Made by a program: the position numbers and the translations under genes
The notes under the pieces: generated by a model
Told to the model about the DNA's origin: nothing
What the model saw: the letters and a program-made list of their open reading frames with translations, nothing else
Databases searched by the model: none
Shown: in pieces, positions 9,971 through 16,792 of the stretch
How the letters are laid out: every line of letters begins with the position of its first letter
Numbering within the stretch: position 1 is the first letter of the stretch
Source of the DNA: Nostoc sp. LPT
GTDB taxonomy: Bacteria; Cyanobacteriota; Cyanobacteriia; Cyanobacteriales; Nostocaceae
NCBI RefSeq assembly: GCF_017115165.1
Contig: NZ_JABXKF010000048.1
Location: forward strand, 1 to 64,000
DNA length: 64,000 nucleotides
Direction of reading: 5' to 3'

Positions 9971-11377
9971 ATGAAAAGCAAGGCACAGGACGTTTTTGAG
10001 GATTTCACTCCGCCAGCATCTACCGATGGCAGCTATTTAGGAACGCAGAAACACATGAAGGCTACTCGGCAGCATCTGGAACGCAAGTTTGATAAAGGTT
10101 TGACAGACACTAGGGCCCGTCTAAAAGCCGCTAAGGTCAAAGTGGGTTTGGTCGTGGCACGGGACACTATTCAATTGCAAGCATCCCTACCAATCAAGCC
10201 GGGCGATCGCGACACGAAAGGAACTGGTTTTAAGCAGTACAAGATTTCGCTAAACATCCCTGCAAGCTTGGACGGGCTGAGAACAGCAGAGGAAGAGGCA
10301 AACGAGCTAGGCAAGCTCCTCGCCCGTAAACAGTTTGAATGGACTGACAAATATCTGGGTAAAATCGCTAAGGTCGCCAACAGATCCCAAACCCTTGGTG
10401 ATGTTTTAGAAGAGTTTGAAACTGAGTATTTCAAAACGCGCAAGTTAACAGAAAAAAGTAAACACACCTTTTTCTATTACAAAGAGTATTTACGGCGATT
10501 GATTGGGCTAGATACTTTATTGACTCAACCGGAGATTGATAAAAAGCTTACAGAATTGACGGGTGATTCCGCTAAATACAGTGCTGTTAAATCGTTGAAA
10601 GTTTTAAAAGCAACTCTTAATTTAACTAGTTTAACTCTCGAACATTTTAAAGCTACACAACCCAAAAGTCAGGCTAGGGACATTCCCAGTGATGAGGATA
10701 TCATCAAATATTATGAATCTTTTCATCAGTACTCTTTGACTAGAAGCCTAACAATTAAAAAGAATTGTTTAGACAGTTGGAAGATGTGGGAATGGGTATA
10801 TGGAATGCTTGCTACTTATGGACTACGCCCAAGAGAACTGTTTGTAAATCCCGAAATTGATTGGTGGTTGAGTCCTGAAAATAAAGATAATACATGGAAG
10901 GTTCACCCAGATACTAAGACTGGTTACAGGGAAACTTTACCACTACATCCTGAATGGGTTTACTTGTTTGATTTGAAAAAATTAGAGCCTTTGGAATTGT
11001 TAAAAGCTCAAACTGATGACAGAACTAGCTTTACGGATATCAACAATATTCGGGTTAACTGTTCATCATGGTTTAGGCGCGTAAATATTCCGTTTACGCC
11101 CTATGACTTACGCCACGCTTGGGCAATTCGAGCGCACATGATGGGCATTCCAATTAAAGCTGCTGCTGATAACTTGGGGCATTCTGTAGAAATTCATACT
11201 GAGATTTATCAGAAGTGGTTCAGCTTGGAGAACCGGAAGAAAGTAATTAAACAGGCCGTGGATAAAAAAGATGACATGGATACGTTAATACAGGAGAATG
11301 CACGGCTAAGGGCTGAGGTGGAATATCTCAGGCAAGCTTTAGCACGGCATCAAATCAGTGAGGTGCTGTCTACTTAA
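9971..11377 (+). CDS. XisA/XisC-like tyrosine recombinase of element 1
   Basis: A 468-residue site-specific recombinase, homologous along its length to the XisA-type protein of element 2. They share KPGD.D..GTG.KQY, LNIP..LDGL.TAEEEA, FEW.DKYLG and the whole catalytic domain. Catalytic residues of the tyrosine recombinase fold are R286 (TYGLRPRELF), R381 (TPYDLRHAWAIRA), H404 (NLGHSVEIH) and the nucleophile Y413 (TEIYQKWF). The usual first His of the HxxR box is Tyr. A C-terminal coiled coil (about 430-460) follows. It lies just inside the left end and reads into the element, as XisA, XisC and XisF do. It should excise element 1 in differentiating cells; the ATACCCTG specificity is inferred. 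Confidence 0.92.
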   Translation: MKSKAQDVFEDFTPPASTDGSYLGTQKHMKATRQHLERKFDKGLTDTRARLKAAKVKVGLVVARDTIQLQASLPIKPGDRDTKGTGFKQYKISLNIPASLDGLRTAEEEANELGKLLARKQFEWTDKYLGKIAKVANRSQTLGDVLEEFETEYFKTRKLTEKSKHTFFYYKEYLRRLIGLDTLLTQPEIDKKLTELTGDSAKYSAVKSLKVLKATLNLTSLTLEHFKATQPKSQARDIPSDEDIIKYYESFHQYSLTRSLTIKKNCLDSWKMWEWVYGMLATYGLRPRELFVNPEIDWWLSPENKDNTWKVHPDTKTGYRETLPLHPEWVYLFDLKKLEPLELLKAQTDDRTSFTDINNIRVNCSSWFRRVNIPFTPYDLRHAWAIRAHMMGIPIKAAADNLGHSVEIHTEIYQKWFSLENRKKVIKQAVDKKDDMDTLIQENARLRAEVEYLRQALARHQISEVLST

Positions 11378-11401
11378 CTCACAACCAAATACGGTTTATT
11401 A

Positions 11402-11425
11402 ACAGAGATACATCTCTGTATTTTT
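11402..11425 (+). terminator. Terminator after the element 1 recombinase
   Basis: ACAGAGAT (11402-11409) and ATCTCTGT (11412-11419) form a tight stem followed by A and TTTTT, 25 nt after the stop codon. Confidence 0.7.
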
Positions 11426-11530
11426 AGTTTTGAAACTGTTAAACTAGCGCTGCTACATTTTTTGGCAATTTATTAGATAAAAATCCTATTTTTTGGAAAT
11501 TTATGTTAAAAAATAGCCAGTCAAAAAATT

Positions 11531-11760
11531 GTCTACAGTTGCTAAAAATGGTATCCAGAGCGGGTTTTAACCGCCTACAGTTTTGTCTACACCTGTAGAC
11601 AGTGTAGGTCATCTATTGTTCCACTGTAGCAGGACTTATGAGCGCCAATAGTCGCACACAAGAGTGACTTAAGTAGCACTACAACAGGACTTATGAGCGC
11701 CAATAGTCAGACTGTAGACAGAGTATAGTCGCACTGTAGTCGGACTATAAGGGGACGATC
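11531..11760. repeat. TGTAGAC/GTCTACA motifs and a 24-bp direct repeat
   Basis: A perfect inverted repeat TGTCTACA-CC-TGTAGACA lies at 11584-11601, with further GTCTACA (11531) and TGTAGACA (11713) half-sites. CAGGACTTATGAGCGCCAATAGTC occurs exactly at 11630-11653 and 11685-11708. GACTATAG/TATAGTC motifs follow. The whole stretch 11378-11790 has no gene. It lies downstream of the RHH/coiled-coil pair, as a partition or replication site might; that is inference. Confidence 0.6.
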
Positions 11761-11790
11761 ATGGCAGTATAGTGGCACTATTCTAGTTGT

Positions 11791-12120
11791 TTACTCGTGC
11801 ATGATCTCCTTAATAAAAGCGTCGATTGCCTTGCCTGCCGTTGATTGCTTACCAACTTTCAGCTTGTTGAGCGTGCGATCGCGGATTGCTTCATAGTCTG
11901 GTTGTACAGATGCACCTGCTGTCTGTAGCTGTTGCCTGAGTTGCTGGTTTTCATTCTCCAGTTCCGTAATAAGTTCTAATCTCCTTTTGAGAACTGTTCC
12001 ATCCTTCAAGATATCGTTCTCCTGCTCAACGTCAGCCAATTCCTCCGCTAGGTCGTCAAATCGTTCCTCTAGTTGCTCTTTGGCTTCGTGGCAGGCTTTG
12101 AGACGAGTTTCTAGGCTCAT
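11791..12120 (-). CDS. Small coiled-coil protein of element 1, function unknown
   Basis: About 109 residues. Residues ~1-70 are heptad-rich (LEERFDDLAEELADVEQEND, then ELITELENENQQLRQQLQ), predicting a long coiled coil. A short C-terminal region (TLNKLKVGKQSTAGKAIDAF) looks globular or DNA-contacting. The start is ATG 12120; TTG 12135 would add five residues. It lies 90 nt downstream of a ribbon-helix-helix gene on the same strand with a hairpin between them, so they are probably co-transcribed. I do not recognise the family. An RHH protein plus a coiled-coil partner next to palindromic repeats suggests plasmid maintenance, but no ParA-like ATPase is present. Confidence 0.6.
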   Translation of the reverse strand: MSLETRLKACHEAKEQLEERFDDLAEELADVEQENDILKDGTVLKRRLELITELENENQQLRQQLQTAGASVQPDYEAIRDRTLNKLKVGKQSTAGKAIDAFIKEIMHE

Positions 12121-12185
12121 AATTTCCCACTGCAACAGGTCGATAGTTTCGCTGTTCGCTACAGTTGACTCAATATTGCTTGGCT

Positions 12186-12218
12186 GCCCGGTAGTGCTAT
12201 TCTCCTCTACTACCGGGC
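12186..12218 (-). promoter_or_regulatory. Hairpin between the RHH and coiled-coil genes
   Basis: GCCCGGTAGT (12186-12195) and ACTACCGGGC (12209-12218) form a 10-bp stem overlapping the 3' end of the RHH gene. On the minus strand its loop holds AGAGGAGA, a ribosome-site-like sequence. There is no T-run, so it may be a processing or translational element rather than a terminator. Confidence 0.45.
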
Positions 12219-12470
12219 TTTCGATTTTCCCCGCAGTTCCTCCAGTTGCGATCGCACTTCTGTTAGACTCGCTGCCACCTCTTGCTTCACTAGTTCTTGA
12301 ATGTTTACAGATGTATACGATACTGTAGACTGCTCTATAATCCCTGCCAAGATTCCCCTCAACAGTCTTGCAGCTGTCTGATTTGGGGATTTATCTTCTG
12401 AAGTCTGGAAAGCTTGCAGTGCTTCTAACTCAGCATCGTCGAAGCGAAATGAAATTATATTACCACGCAT
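12210..12470 (-). CDS. Ribbon-helix-helix-like DNA-binding protein of element 1
   Basis: 86 residues from the ATG at 12470 (MRGNIISFRFDDAELEALQAF). The first ~45 residues have the beta-strand plus two-helix pattern of RHH/CopG proteins (IISFRFDDAELEALQAF..., then TAARLLRGILAGIIEQ). Residues ~55-85 are a charged helix (VKQEVAASLTEVRSQLEELR). The upstream GTG/TTG-type start at 12491 adds seven residues and overlaps a TGTAGAC motif. An imperfect inverted repeat CTATG(T)TGAC ... GTCAACCATAG at about 12491-12518 lies directly upstream and is a good candidate operator. Likely a self-regulated DNA-binding protein; the exact role is unknown. Confidence 0.65.
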   Translation of the reverse strand: MRGNIISFRFDDAELEALQAFQTSEDKSPNQTAARLLRGILAGIIEQSTVSYTSVNIQELVKQEVAASLTEVRSQLEELRGKSKAR

Positions 12471-12789
12471 TTGTAGACTGCCTGTAAACACCTATGTTGA
12501 CATATTAGGTCAACCATAGTGATTTGTCCACAGTTTTGTACACAATGTCGTTGACAATCTTCAGTAATTAGCTTAAACTAGTCGTAGACAAAAAAGTAAA
12601 CAGTAGTAAACTTTGGTTGCAGCGAGTAAATCGTAGTGTCGTATCGCCCCCCTAGTTCTCCTACCCACAGCAGATGGATAAATGAAGTCAGCGCTTGAAA
12701 CGCGCCCCGGCAAGAGAGTCTGTTACCTCTCCCCCACCGGCACGACTTCCCCCTTACCAGTTGTTCACGCCTATAAGGAGGCAATAAGA
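12471..12789. promoter_or_regulatory. Divergent control region between the RHH gene and the 12790 gene
   Basis: Contains the inverted repeat at about 12491-12518 and a TTTGTCCACAG/TTTTGTACACA motif pair near 12524-12544. A strong ribosome site AAGGAGG (12775-12781) serves the rightward gene. No further gene is supported. Confidence 0.5.
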
Positions 12790-13080
12790 ATGATAGCGTC
12801 AGACGCGCCCACTTTGGGCATTTTTCGTCAAGCGTCAAAGTTTTGGCGTTTGCGAGTGAGTAAAGAATTCGACAAGCCCGAATATTACATTGGTCAAACC
12901 GTGCTGCACAAGATAAAGGTGCGGCAGGGTCAAATTTTGCATCCGGTCACAGTCATCGGTGTGAGATGGGACGGGTTTGGCTGGACGTATGCCGTCGAGT
13001 TGCCAGAAGACCATCCGCAGTTTCATCCTGAGAATCATGGCTGGGATGAACTGGAGGGCTATTTGCTAGAGCCGATGTAA
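12790..13080 (+). CDS. Hypothetical protein of element 1 (96 residues)
   Basis: I do not recognise this protein. ATG 12790 is chosen because AAGGAGG lies 8 nt upstream; an open frame extends to 12682 but without a better signal. The sequence is one small beta-rich domain: FWRLRVSKEFDKPEYYIGQT, then VTVIGVRWDGFGWTYAVELP, ending HPENHGWDELEGYLLEPM. Repeated Trp-Gly-Trp motifs and a KOW/SH3-like hydrophobic pattern suggest a small barrel fold, but this is only a pattern. It sits between the RHH operon and the GGTGATC array, reading towards the array. Confidence 0.6.
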   Translation: MIASDAPTLGIFRQASKFWRLRVSKEFDKPEYYIGQTVLHKIKVRQGQILHPVTVIGVRWDGFGWTYAVELPEDHPQFHPENHGWDELEGYLLEPM

Positions 13081-13131
13081 TTAAAATGCCTTGGCAGGGG
13101 CGATCGTCATTGAGGCGATCGCCTTCAGCTT

Positions 13132-13602
13132 GGATCACCTTGGTGGATCACCTTCGTTCAATGTCTACACCTGTATACGGCTAAAACCCCCTCTAGGTAA
13201 CGTTTTTGGCAATTGTAACGACTTTCGTTCAATTGTAACGAAGGTAATCAGGGGTCTCACCCCTGATCACCTATGGATCACCTTGGCGGATCACCTTCTT
13301 AACAAGTTGAAAGCCTTACAGAACAAGGACTTTAGCTCAATTGTAAAGAAGGTGATCAGGTGATCATCGTTTTTTCACGTTTTTTTTTCTGATTCCAATT
13401 CTTTTTTTTTGCAGTTTCAGACATACTTAGATGATCACCTTGCTTTACATTCTCTAAAGAATCTTACTGTATAAGGTTTTCAGATTGTAAAGAAGGTGAT
13501 CATGAGGTGATCATAAGGTGATCCATAGTTTTGATACACACCTTCTGCTTTAGCGCTTTATGGCTTCTGACAAGCATTTGAGTTGCTTTACAAAGGTGAT
13601 CC
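13132..13602. repeat. Array of twelve GGTGATC/GATCACC motifs (iteron-like)
   Basis: Perfect GGTGATC or GATCACC cores start near 13132, 13145, 13264, 13275, 13288, 13349, 13358, 13432, 13493, 13505, 13515 and 13592, plus one variant (AAGGTAATCA near 13241). Most read AAGGTGATC(A/C), in both orientations and often paired 10-13 bp apart. AATTGTAA(C/A)G(A)AAGG blocks precede several. The 693-bp stretch 13081-13773 has no credible gene. Dense short repeats like these fit a replication origin, a partition site or a multi-operator region. Confidence 0.8.
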
Positions 13603-13632
13603 ACGTAGTGTGTGATAATTACACACTACGTG
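13602..13632. promoter_or_regulatory. Perfect 12-bp-arm palindrome upstream of the KilA-N genes
   Basis: CACGTAGTGTGT (13602-13613), 7-bp spacer GATAATT, ACACACTACGTG (13621-13632). It starts right after the last GGTGATC motif. A protein-binding operator or a DNA hairpin are both possible. Confidence 0.65.
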
Positions 13633-13720
13633 TCTAAAGTATTATTTTGCACGTCATATTAGGATACTTAGAGACTAATTATTAGTCACTACGTATCTAA
13701 AGCATTAATTTACACTAGCG
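13624..13720 (+). repeat. Direct repeats CACTACGT(G/A)TCTAAAG, also found inside the second KilA-N gene
   Basis: The unit at 13624-13652 matches 13687-13715 at 25 of 29 positions. The block 13681-13720 matches 14401-14440 at 35 of 40 positions, exactly 720 bp away, and the latter is coding sequence. This shows that the untranslated leader contains a copied piece of KilA-N coding DNA. Confidence 0.65.
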
Positions 13721-13773
13721 ACCCCTGTCTGAGCCGGAGTTATTTAACATTTTCAGAGCAACGAGGAATTTAT

Positions 13774-14178
13774 ATGTCACAAAGAGAGCAGTTTGACAAA
13801 TTAATGCAAGACGCACGGCGAGACGACGGCTATATCAACGCTACCGAATGGTGCAAGCGTTTTGGGTATGACTTGAGAAACTGGAAGCGATCGCGAGAGA
13901 CAAAAGCTAGACTAGAGTCCTTGAAAACTACAGAGTCAAATGCTGAACCCTGGATTCTTGAGCGTGTAGGTAAAACTTGGGTGACATGGGTTCACCCAAT
14001 CATGGCAGTTCACCTAATCAGCTACTTTGATCCAGCCTTTAACGACTATATAGCCGAGATTTTTGTCAGGTATGCCGCAGACGACCCAACTCTCGCCGCT
14101 GATATTACCTCAAGGCAGGAAACGATCGAGGGGCTAAACATCATTAACAAGGTAGTCTATGAGCGCTACGAAGAATAA
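13774..14178 (+). CDS. KilA-N domain protein (short copy)
   Basis: A 134-residue KilA-N domain protein. Family features are DGYINATEWCKRFGYDLRNW (about 18-37) followed by TWVTWVHPIMAVHLISYFDP (about 68-87) and a closing FNDYIAEIFVRY. KilA-N is a phage- and virus-associated DNA-binding domain related to APSES. A ribosome site (GAGGAAT) precedes ATG. It is 57 bp upstream of a longer paralogue with which it shares most residues. It lacks the paralogue's C-terminal ~110 residues and an internal 10-15-residue segment. In the element it may act as a regulator or maintenance factor; that is inference. Confidence 0.8.
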   Translation: MSQREQFDKLMQDARRDDGYINATEWCKRFGYDLRNWKRSRETKARLESLKTTESNAEPWILERVGKTWVTWVHPIMAVHLISYFDPAFNDYIAEIFVRYAADDPTLAADITSRQETIEGLNIINKVVYERYEE

Positions 14179-14235
14179 AAAGCAATCCATGCTTGAGCGG
14201 AAATTGCTTAACCTTTTAAAAACAAGGAGAATTAT

Positions 14236-15018
14236 ATGTCAAAAATAGAGCAATTTGACAAATGGGTGCAAAACGCACGGCGAGATGACGACTACATCAA
14301 TGCTACCAAGTGGTGTAAGCATTTTGAGTATGACTTGAGAAACTGGAAGCGATTGCCAGAAACAAAGGCTAGACTAACGGCACTTTCTGAAGAACTAGAA
14401 ATTAGTCACTCGCTATCTAAAGAATTAATTTACACTAGTGGCAGAGGGAACAAGGCTGTTACCTGGATTCACCCCGTCATGGCAGTTCACCTAGCCAGCT
14501 ACCTCGATCCAGACTTCGCCAACTATGTAGCCCAGGTTTTTATCAGGTATGCCAAGGCTGACCCAACTCTTGCTGCTGATATTGCCTCACGCCAAAACAC
14601 AGTAGAAGGGCTGGACATCATCAACGAGGCAGTTCAGAAGCGATACAGCATCATTGCTGGGCGCGATTGGTTCTTTGAAACAGATAAAATTAAGTTCTTA
14701 GATGAAAAGACTGGGGAAAGAGACAGATATTCAGAGTCCAGATTAATGTCTTATTTAAACAATAAGCTTGGATTGCCTTACAAAAGGTTTATCGTGGCTT
14801 TTCCGTGGAGTGTAAACGGCTTCGGGTTAGTCGAAGACTTTTTGAAAGAGAAATACCCCAACATTTATCAGAGTGCGTTTACGTTTTTTGAGCTACCTTC
14901 AGGACTGCACTCAAATATCTCAGTAGAAGATGAAACTGCTTTATTTAGCTATTTCCTCCGAGAAATTAATGATTGGGTAAAAGAGAAAGGTGGCAGTGAT
15001 TGTAGCTTTTTGAGGTAG
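14236..15018 (+). CDS. KilA-N domain protein (long copy)
   Basis: A 260-residue protein. The N-terminal KilA-N domain (about 1-120: DDYINATKWCKHFEYDLRNW, NKAVTWIHPVMAVHLASYLD, FANYVAQVFIRYA) is followed by an unfamiliar C-terminal domain (about 140-260: YSESRLMSYLNNKLGLPYKR ... VNGFGLVEDFLKEKYPNIYQ). AAGGAG lies 7 nt before ATG. Residues ~56-69 (ISHSLSKELIYTSG), missing from the short copy, are encoded by DNA that also occurs as an untranslated repeat at 13681-13720. The last codons (GSDCSFLR) recur as a remnant at 16037-16065. A strong terminator follows at 15030. This is a tandem duplicate of the gene before it. Confidence 0.82.
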   Translation: MSKIEQFDKWVQNARRDDDYINATKWCKHFEYDLRNWKRLPETKARLTALSEELEISHSLSKELIYTSGRGNKAVTWIHPVMAVHLASYLDPDFANYVAQVFIRYAKADPTLAADIASRQNTVEGLDIINEAVQKRYSIIAGRDWFFETDKIKFLDEKTGERDRYSESRLMSYLNNKLGLPYKRFIVAFPWSVNGFGLVEDFLKEKYPNIYQSAFTFFELPSGLHSNISVEDETALFSYFLREINDWVKEKGGSDCSFLR

Positions 15019-15029
15019 TGCCTGTGGAC

Positions 15030-15072
15030 TACAAAAACGGCCCCTGGTCAACGACCGGGGGTCGTTTTTGTA
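15030..15072 (+). terminator. Terminator after the KilA-N pair
   Basis: TACAAAAACGGCCCCTGGTC and GACCGGGGGTCGTTTTTGTA form a long, nearly perfect stem around AAC, ending in TTTTTGTA. A near copy lies at 16076-16119. Confidence 0.8.
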
Positions 15073-15136
15073 CGCGATCGCTCACCGCTCGTTGCAACGC
15101 TTCCCAACTTCCGACTTCTGACTTCCAACTTCCACC

Positions 15137-15221
15137 AACTAGCTAATGAAGTTGTAAGTTGAAGCCGGAAGTTACCGCAACGTGCAGCGGCAAGACCAGC
15201 CGTTGCCGATTGCGTACAAAA
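15137..15221. repeat. 85-bp repeat, copy 1 (copy 2 at 16317-16401)
   Basis: Starts AACTAGCTAATGAAGTTG and ends GCGTACAAAA; the copy at 16317-16401 differs at one position (15211/16391). With the terminator copies it brackets the cassette 15222-16027. Both copies contain an internal AACTTCCAACTT/AAGTTGTAAGTT-like inverted pair with the preceding bases. Confidence 0.85.
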
Positions 15222-15289
15222 ACGTCGGGCGATCGCTGCTGCCGTAAATTGTCCGCAACGCGATCGCGCTGTTCTCTTGAGGTTATCTC

Positions 15290-15598
15290 TTACGGAGCAT
15301 TCAAGATGAAATCATTTGTAATAAATGCAACATATACTTTGTCGGGTGTTGCACCTACAGACTGAATAAGACTGTAGACGTCGTTTGCAATCTCTTTACT
15401 AGTAACCGAGGCATTGCTGACATTCAGGTAGAGTGTAGTGTTAGGCAAATGCAAATTAACCCGATCAGGAAATAATGAGTTGACATTTAACGCTTGAAAG
15501 GTTGTAGCAGTGTCTTCCAATTCAAGTCTTTCCTTTACGCGAGCATTGTCGCCTGACTTGACGTTTTTTAAATCGTAACAAACGATAGCTGTTCTCAT
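15290..15598 (-). CDS. Hypothetical protein of element 1 (102 residues)
   Basis: Not confidently recognised. It begins MRTAIVCYDLKNVKSGDNAR and continues with alternating strand/helix patterns (TTLYLNVSNASVTSKEIAND, VYSLIQSVGATPDKVYVAFI). The opening IVCYDL followed by a small alpha/beta domain resembles small ferredoxin-fold proteins such as Cas2/SinR relatives, but I see no supporting CRISPR genes and do not claim that function. ATG 15598 is preceded by GGGGAAAT. It lies inside a cassette flanked by long direct repeats and close to a small RHH gene on the same strand. Confidence 0.6.
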   Translation of the reverse strand: MRTAIVCYDLKNVKSGDNARVKERLELEDTATTFQALNVNSLFPDRVNLHLPNTTLYLNVSNASVTSKEIANDVYSLIQSVGATPDKVYVAFITNDFILNAP

Positions 15599-15643
15599 AA
15601 TTTCCCCTATTTAAATGTGAGTAAATAGTTAAATGCCTAATGC

Positions 15644-15780
15644 TCAACGGTCTTGCTGCCTAACCGGGTAGTCTAAGACCGCGCCAATTCTGTCCAAGGC
15701 AGCGCTAGTAGTGCGTTGGTACTCCTCTAACTTGGCATCGGTTTGCAATTGCTCGACGGGTTGATAACTTTAACACTCAT
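15644..15780 (-). pseudogene. Small frameshifted gene overlapping the RHH gene
   Basis: An ATG overlaps the RHH stop as ATGA and starts MSVKVINPS, then stops. One frame over, a coherent helical segment continues: EEYQRTTSAALDRIGAVLDY to a TGA at 15644-15646. Allowing one frame change gives a ~45-residue acidic/helical protein translationally coupled to the RHH gene, as in toxin-antitoxin operons. It may be a decayed partner, or a sequencing error may have broken it. Confidence 0.35.
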
Positions 15781-15941
15781 GCGACTTCTGCCTGTTTTTT
15801 AGCATCTCGTTCTCTAGCGGTTATTGCTTCTTCAATCAGAAGTGCCGCCATCTGGCTTTTTGTACGTTTCTCTTGTTCAGAAAAACGTAAAAGCTTCTCA
15901 AAAACGTCATCTGGGAGAATTGCATTAAGCCTTTGACTCAT
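15777..15941 (-). CDS. Small ribbon-helix-helix (CopG-like) protein, 54 residues
   Basis: ATG is at 15941 and TGA at 15777-15779. It reads MSQRLNAILPDDVFEKLLRF, then SEQEKRTKSQMAALLIEEAI and ends QAEVA. This is the standard RHH layout: a short N-terminal strand, then two helices with a turn at KRTKSQMA. Such proteins are antitoxins or copy-control repressors. A perfect ATCAT-CCC-ATGAT palindrome lies 19 bp before the start, consistent with autoregulation. The next gene downstream overlaps by ATGA but appears frameshifted. Confidence 0.65.
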   Translation of the reverse strand: MSQRLNAILPDDVFEKLLRFSEQEKRTKSQMAALLIEEAITARERDAKKQAEVA

Positions 15942-15959
15942 GAACATATCTCATAATCT

Positions 15960-15972
15960 ATCATCCCATGAT
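15960..15972. promoter_or_regulatory. Palindrome ATCATCCCATGAT, candidate operator of the small RHH gene
   Basis: Five-base perfect arms around CCC, positioned immediately upstream of the start codon at 15941 where an RHH repressor would block expression. Function is inferred from position and symmetry only. Confidence 0.45.
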
Positions 15973-16027
15973 AAGCCCTATCCGGCATCTGAGGATATAA
16001 CAAGAGTTGTCATGAGTTATTAAGTCG

Positions 16028-16401
16028 TGAGAAAGACGGCACTGATTGCAGCTTTTTGAGGTAGTGCGCGTGGACTGCAAAAGCGGCCCCTGGTCAGCGA
16101 CTGGGGGTCGTTTTTTGTGCGCGATCGCTCACCGCTCGTTGCAACTCTTGCCGATGCAATTTTCAGCGCAGTGACAGTGTGCGATCACTAACTCTCCCGG
16201 TCGAGCCTAACCTTTGAATGAGCTTCACTCAACGACAACGCAATGGCTTACACGCCCGCTCGATTGCGATCGCAATTGAATAGATGTAACTTCCGGTTTT
16301 GACTTCCGACTTCCACAACTAGCTAATGAAGTTGTAAGTTGAAGCCGGAAGTTACCGCAACGTGCAGCGGCAAGACCAGCCGTTGCCGATCGCGTACAAA
16401 A
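16028..16401 (+). repeat. Second copy of the KilA-N 3' end, terminator and 85-bp repeat
   Basis: 16028-16146 matches 14983-15101. It includes the last KilA-N codons (here DGTDCSFLR then TAG) and the terminator (copy at 16076-16119). 16317-16401 is the 85-bp repeat. Between them lie about 170 bp with HIP1 sites and no gene. It is the scar of a third KilA-N copy. Confidence 0.75.
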
Positions 16402-16407
16402 TTGATG

Positions 16408-16779
16408 TCAAATTAATTCCTCTATTTTCAGGTTCCATTTTGCAAAACCAGAAATAAAATCTATTTTTCCCACCCAGCGAGAAGCTAGTCTGCAACTGAT
16501 TGAACGGAGTAAATAGCCTTCTGCTCTAAAACCTTGCGGCACAGGTAGTTCATATACTGTTGCATCTTCCAAGACTGGGATATAAGTTTTCTGTGACTTG
16601 GTAGAGTCAGGATAAATAAATTGAATGTAAGCACCACTGCGTATCCTTAGAGATTCCCAGCCGGCTACATCCGTTACTGTTGTTGTGATGCGGAAAGTAT
16701 CTGAAGCAACTTCTACTGGAAATATTTGCCAAACATCAGTTACTTCGATCTCTCCAATTGATGACCATGAAATAGACAT
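16408..16779 (-). CDS. Hypothetical protein of element 1 (123 residues)
   Basis: I do not recognise it. It is beta-rich (WSSIGEIEVTDVWQIFPVEV, TFRITTTVTDVAGWESLRIR, GAYIQFIYPDS), with no membrane segment or signal peptide. It follows the 194-residue gene after 13 bp on the same strand, so the two form an operon. The beta pattern and the pairing with another beta-rich protein resemble small phage structural or particle-surface genes; that is a guess. Confidence 0.6.
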   Translation of the reverse strand: MSISWSSIGEIEVTDVWQIFPVEVASDTFRITTTVTDVAGWESLRIRSGAYIQFIYPDSTKSQKTYIPVLEDATVYELPVPQGFRAEGYLLRSISCRLASRWVGKIDFISGFAKWNLKIEELI

Positions 16780-16792
16780 AGCGCACTAAAAC

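Noticed and set aside
13091-13363. Open frame through the GGTGATC array
   Set aside because: It follows the repeats, has low-complexity composition and no ribosome site; treated as a by-product of the array.
15290-15598. Cas2-like reading of the 102-residue protein
   Set aside because: Only the opening IVCYDL is similar and no CRISPR or cas neighbours exist.
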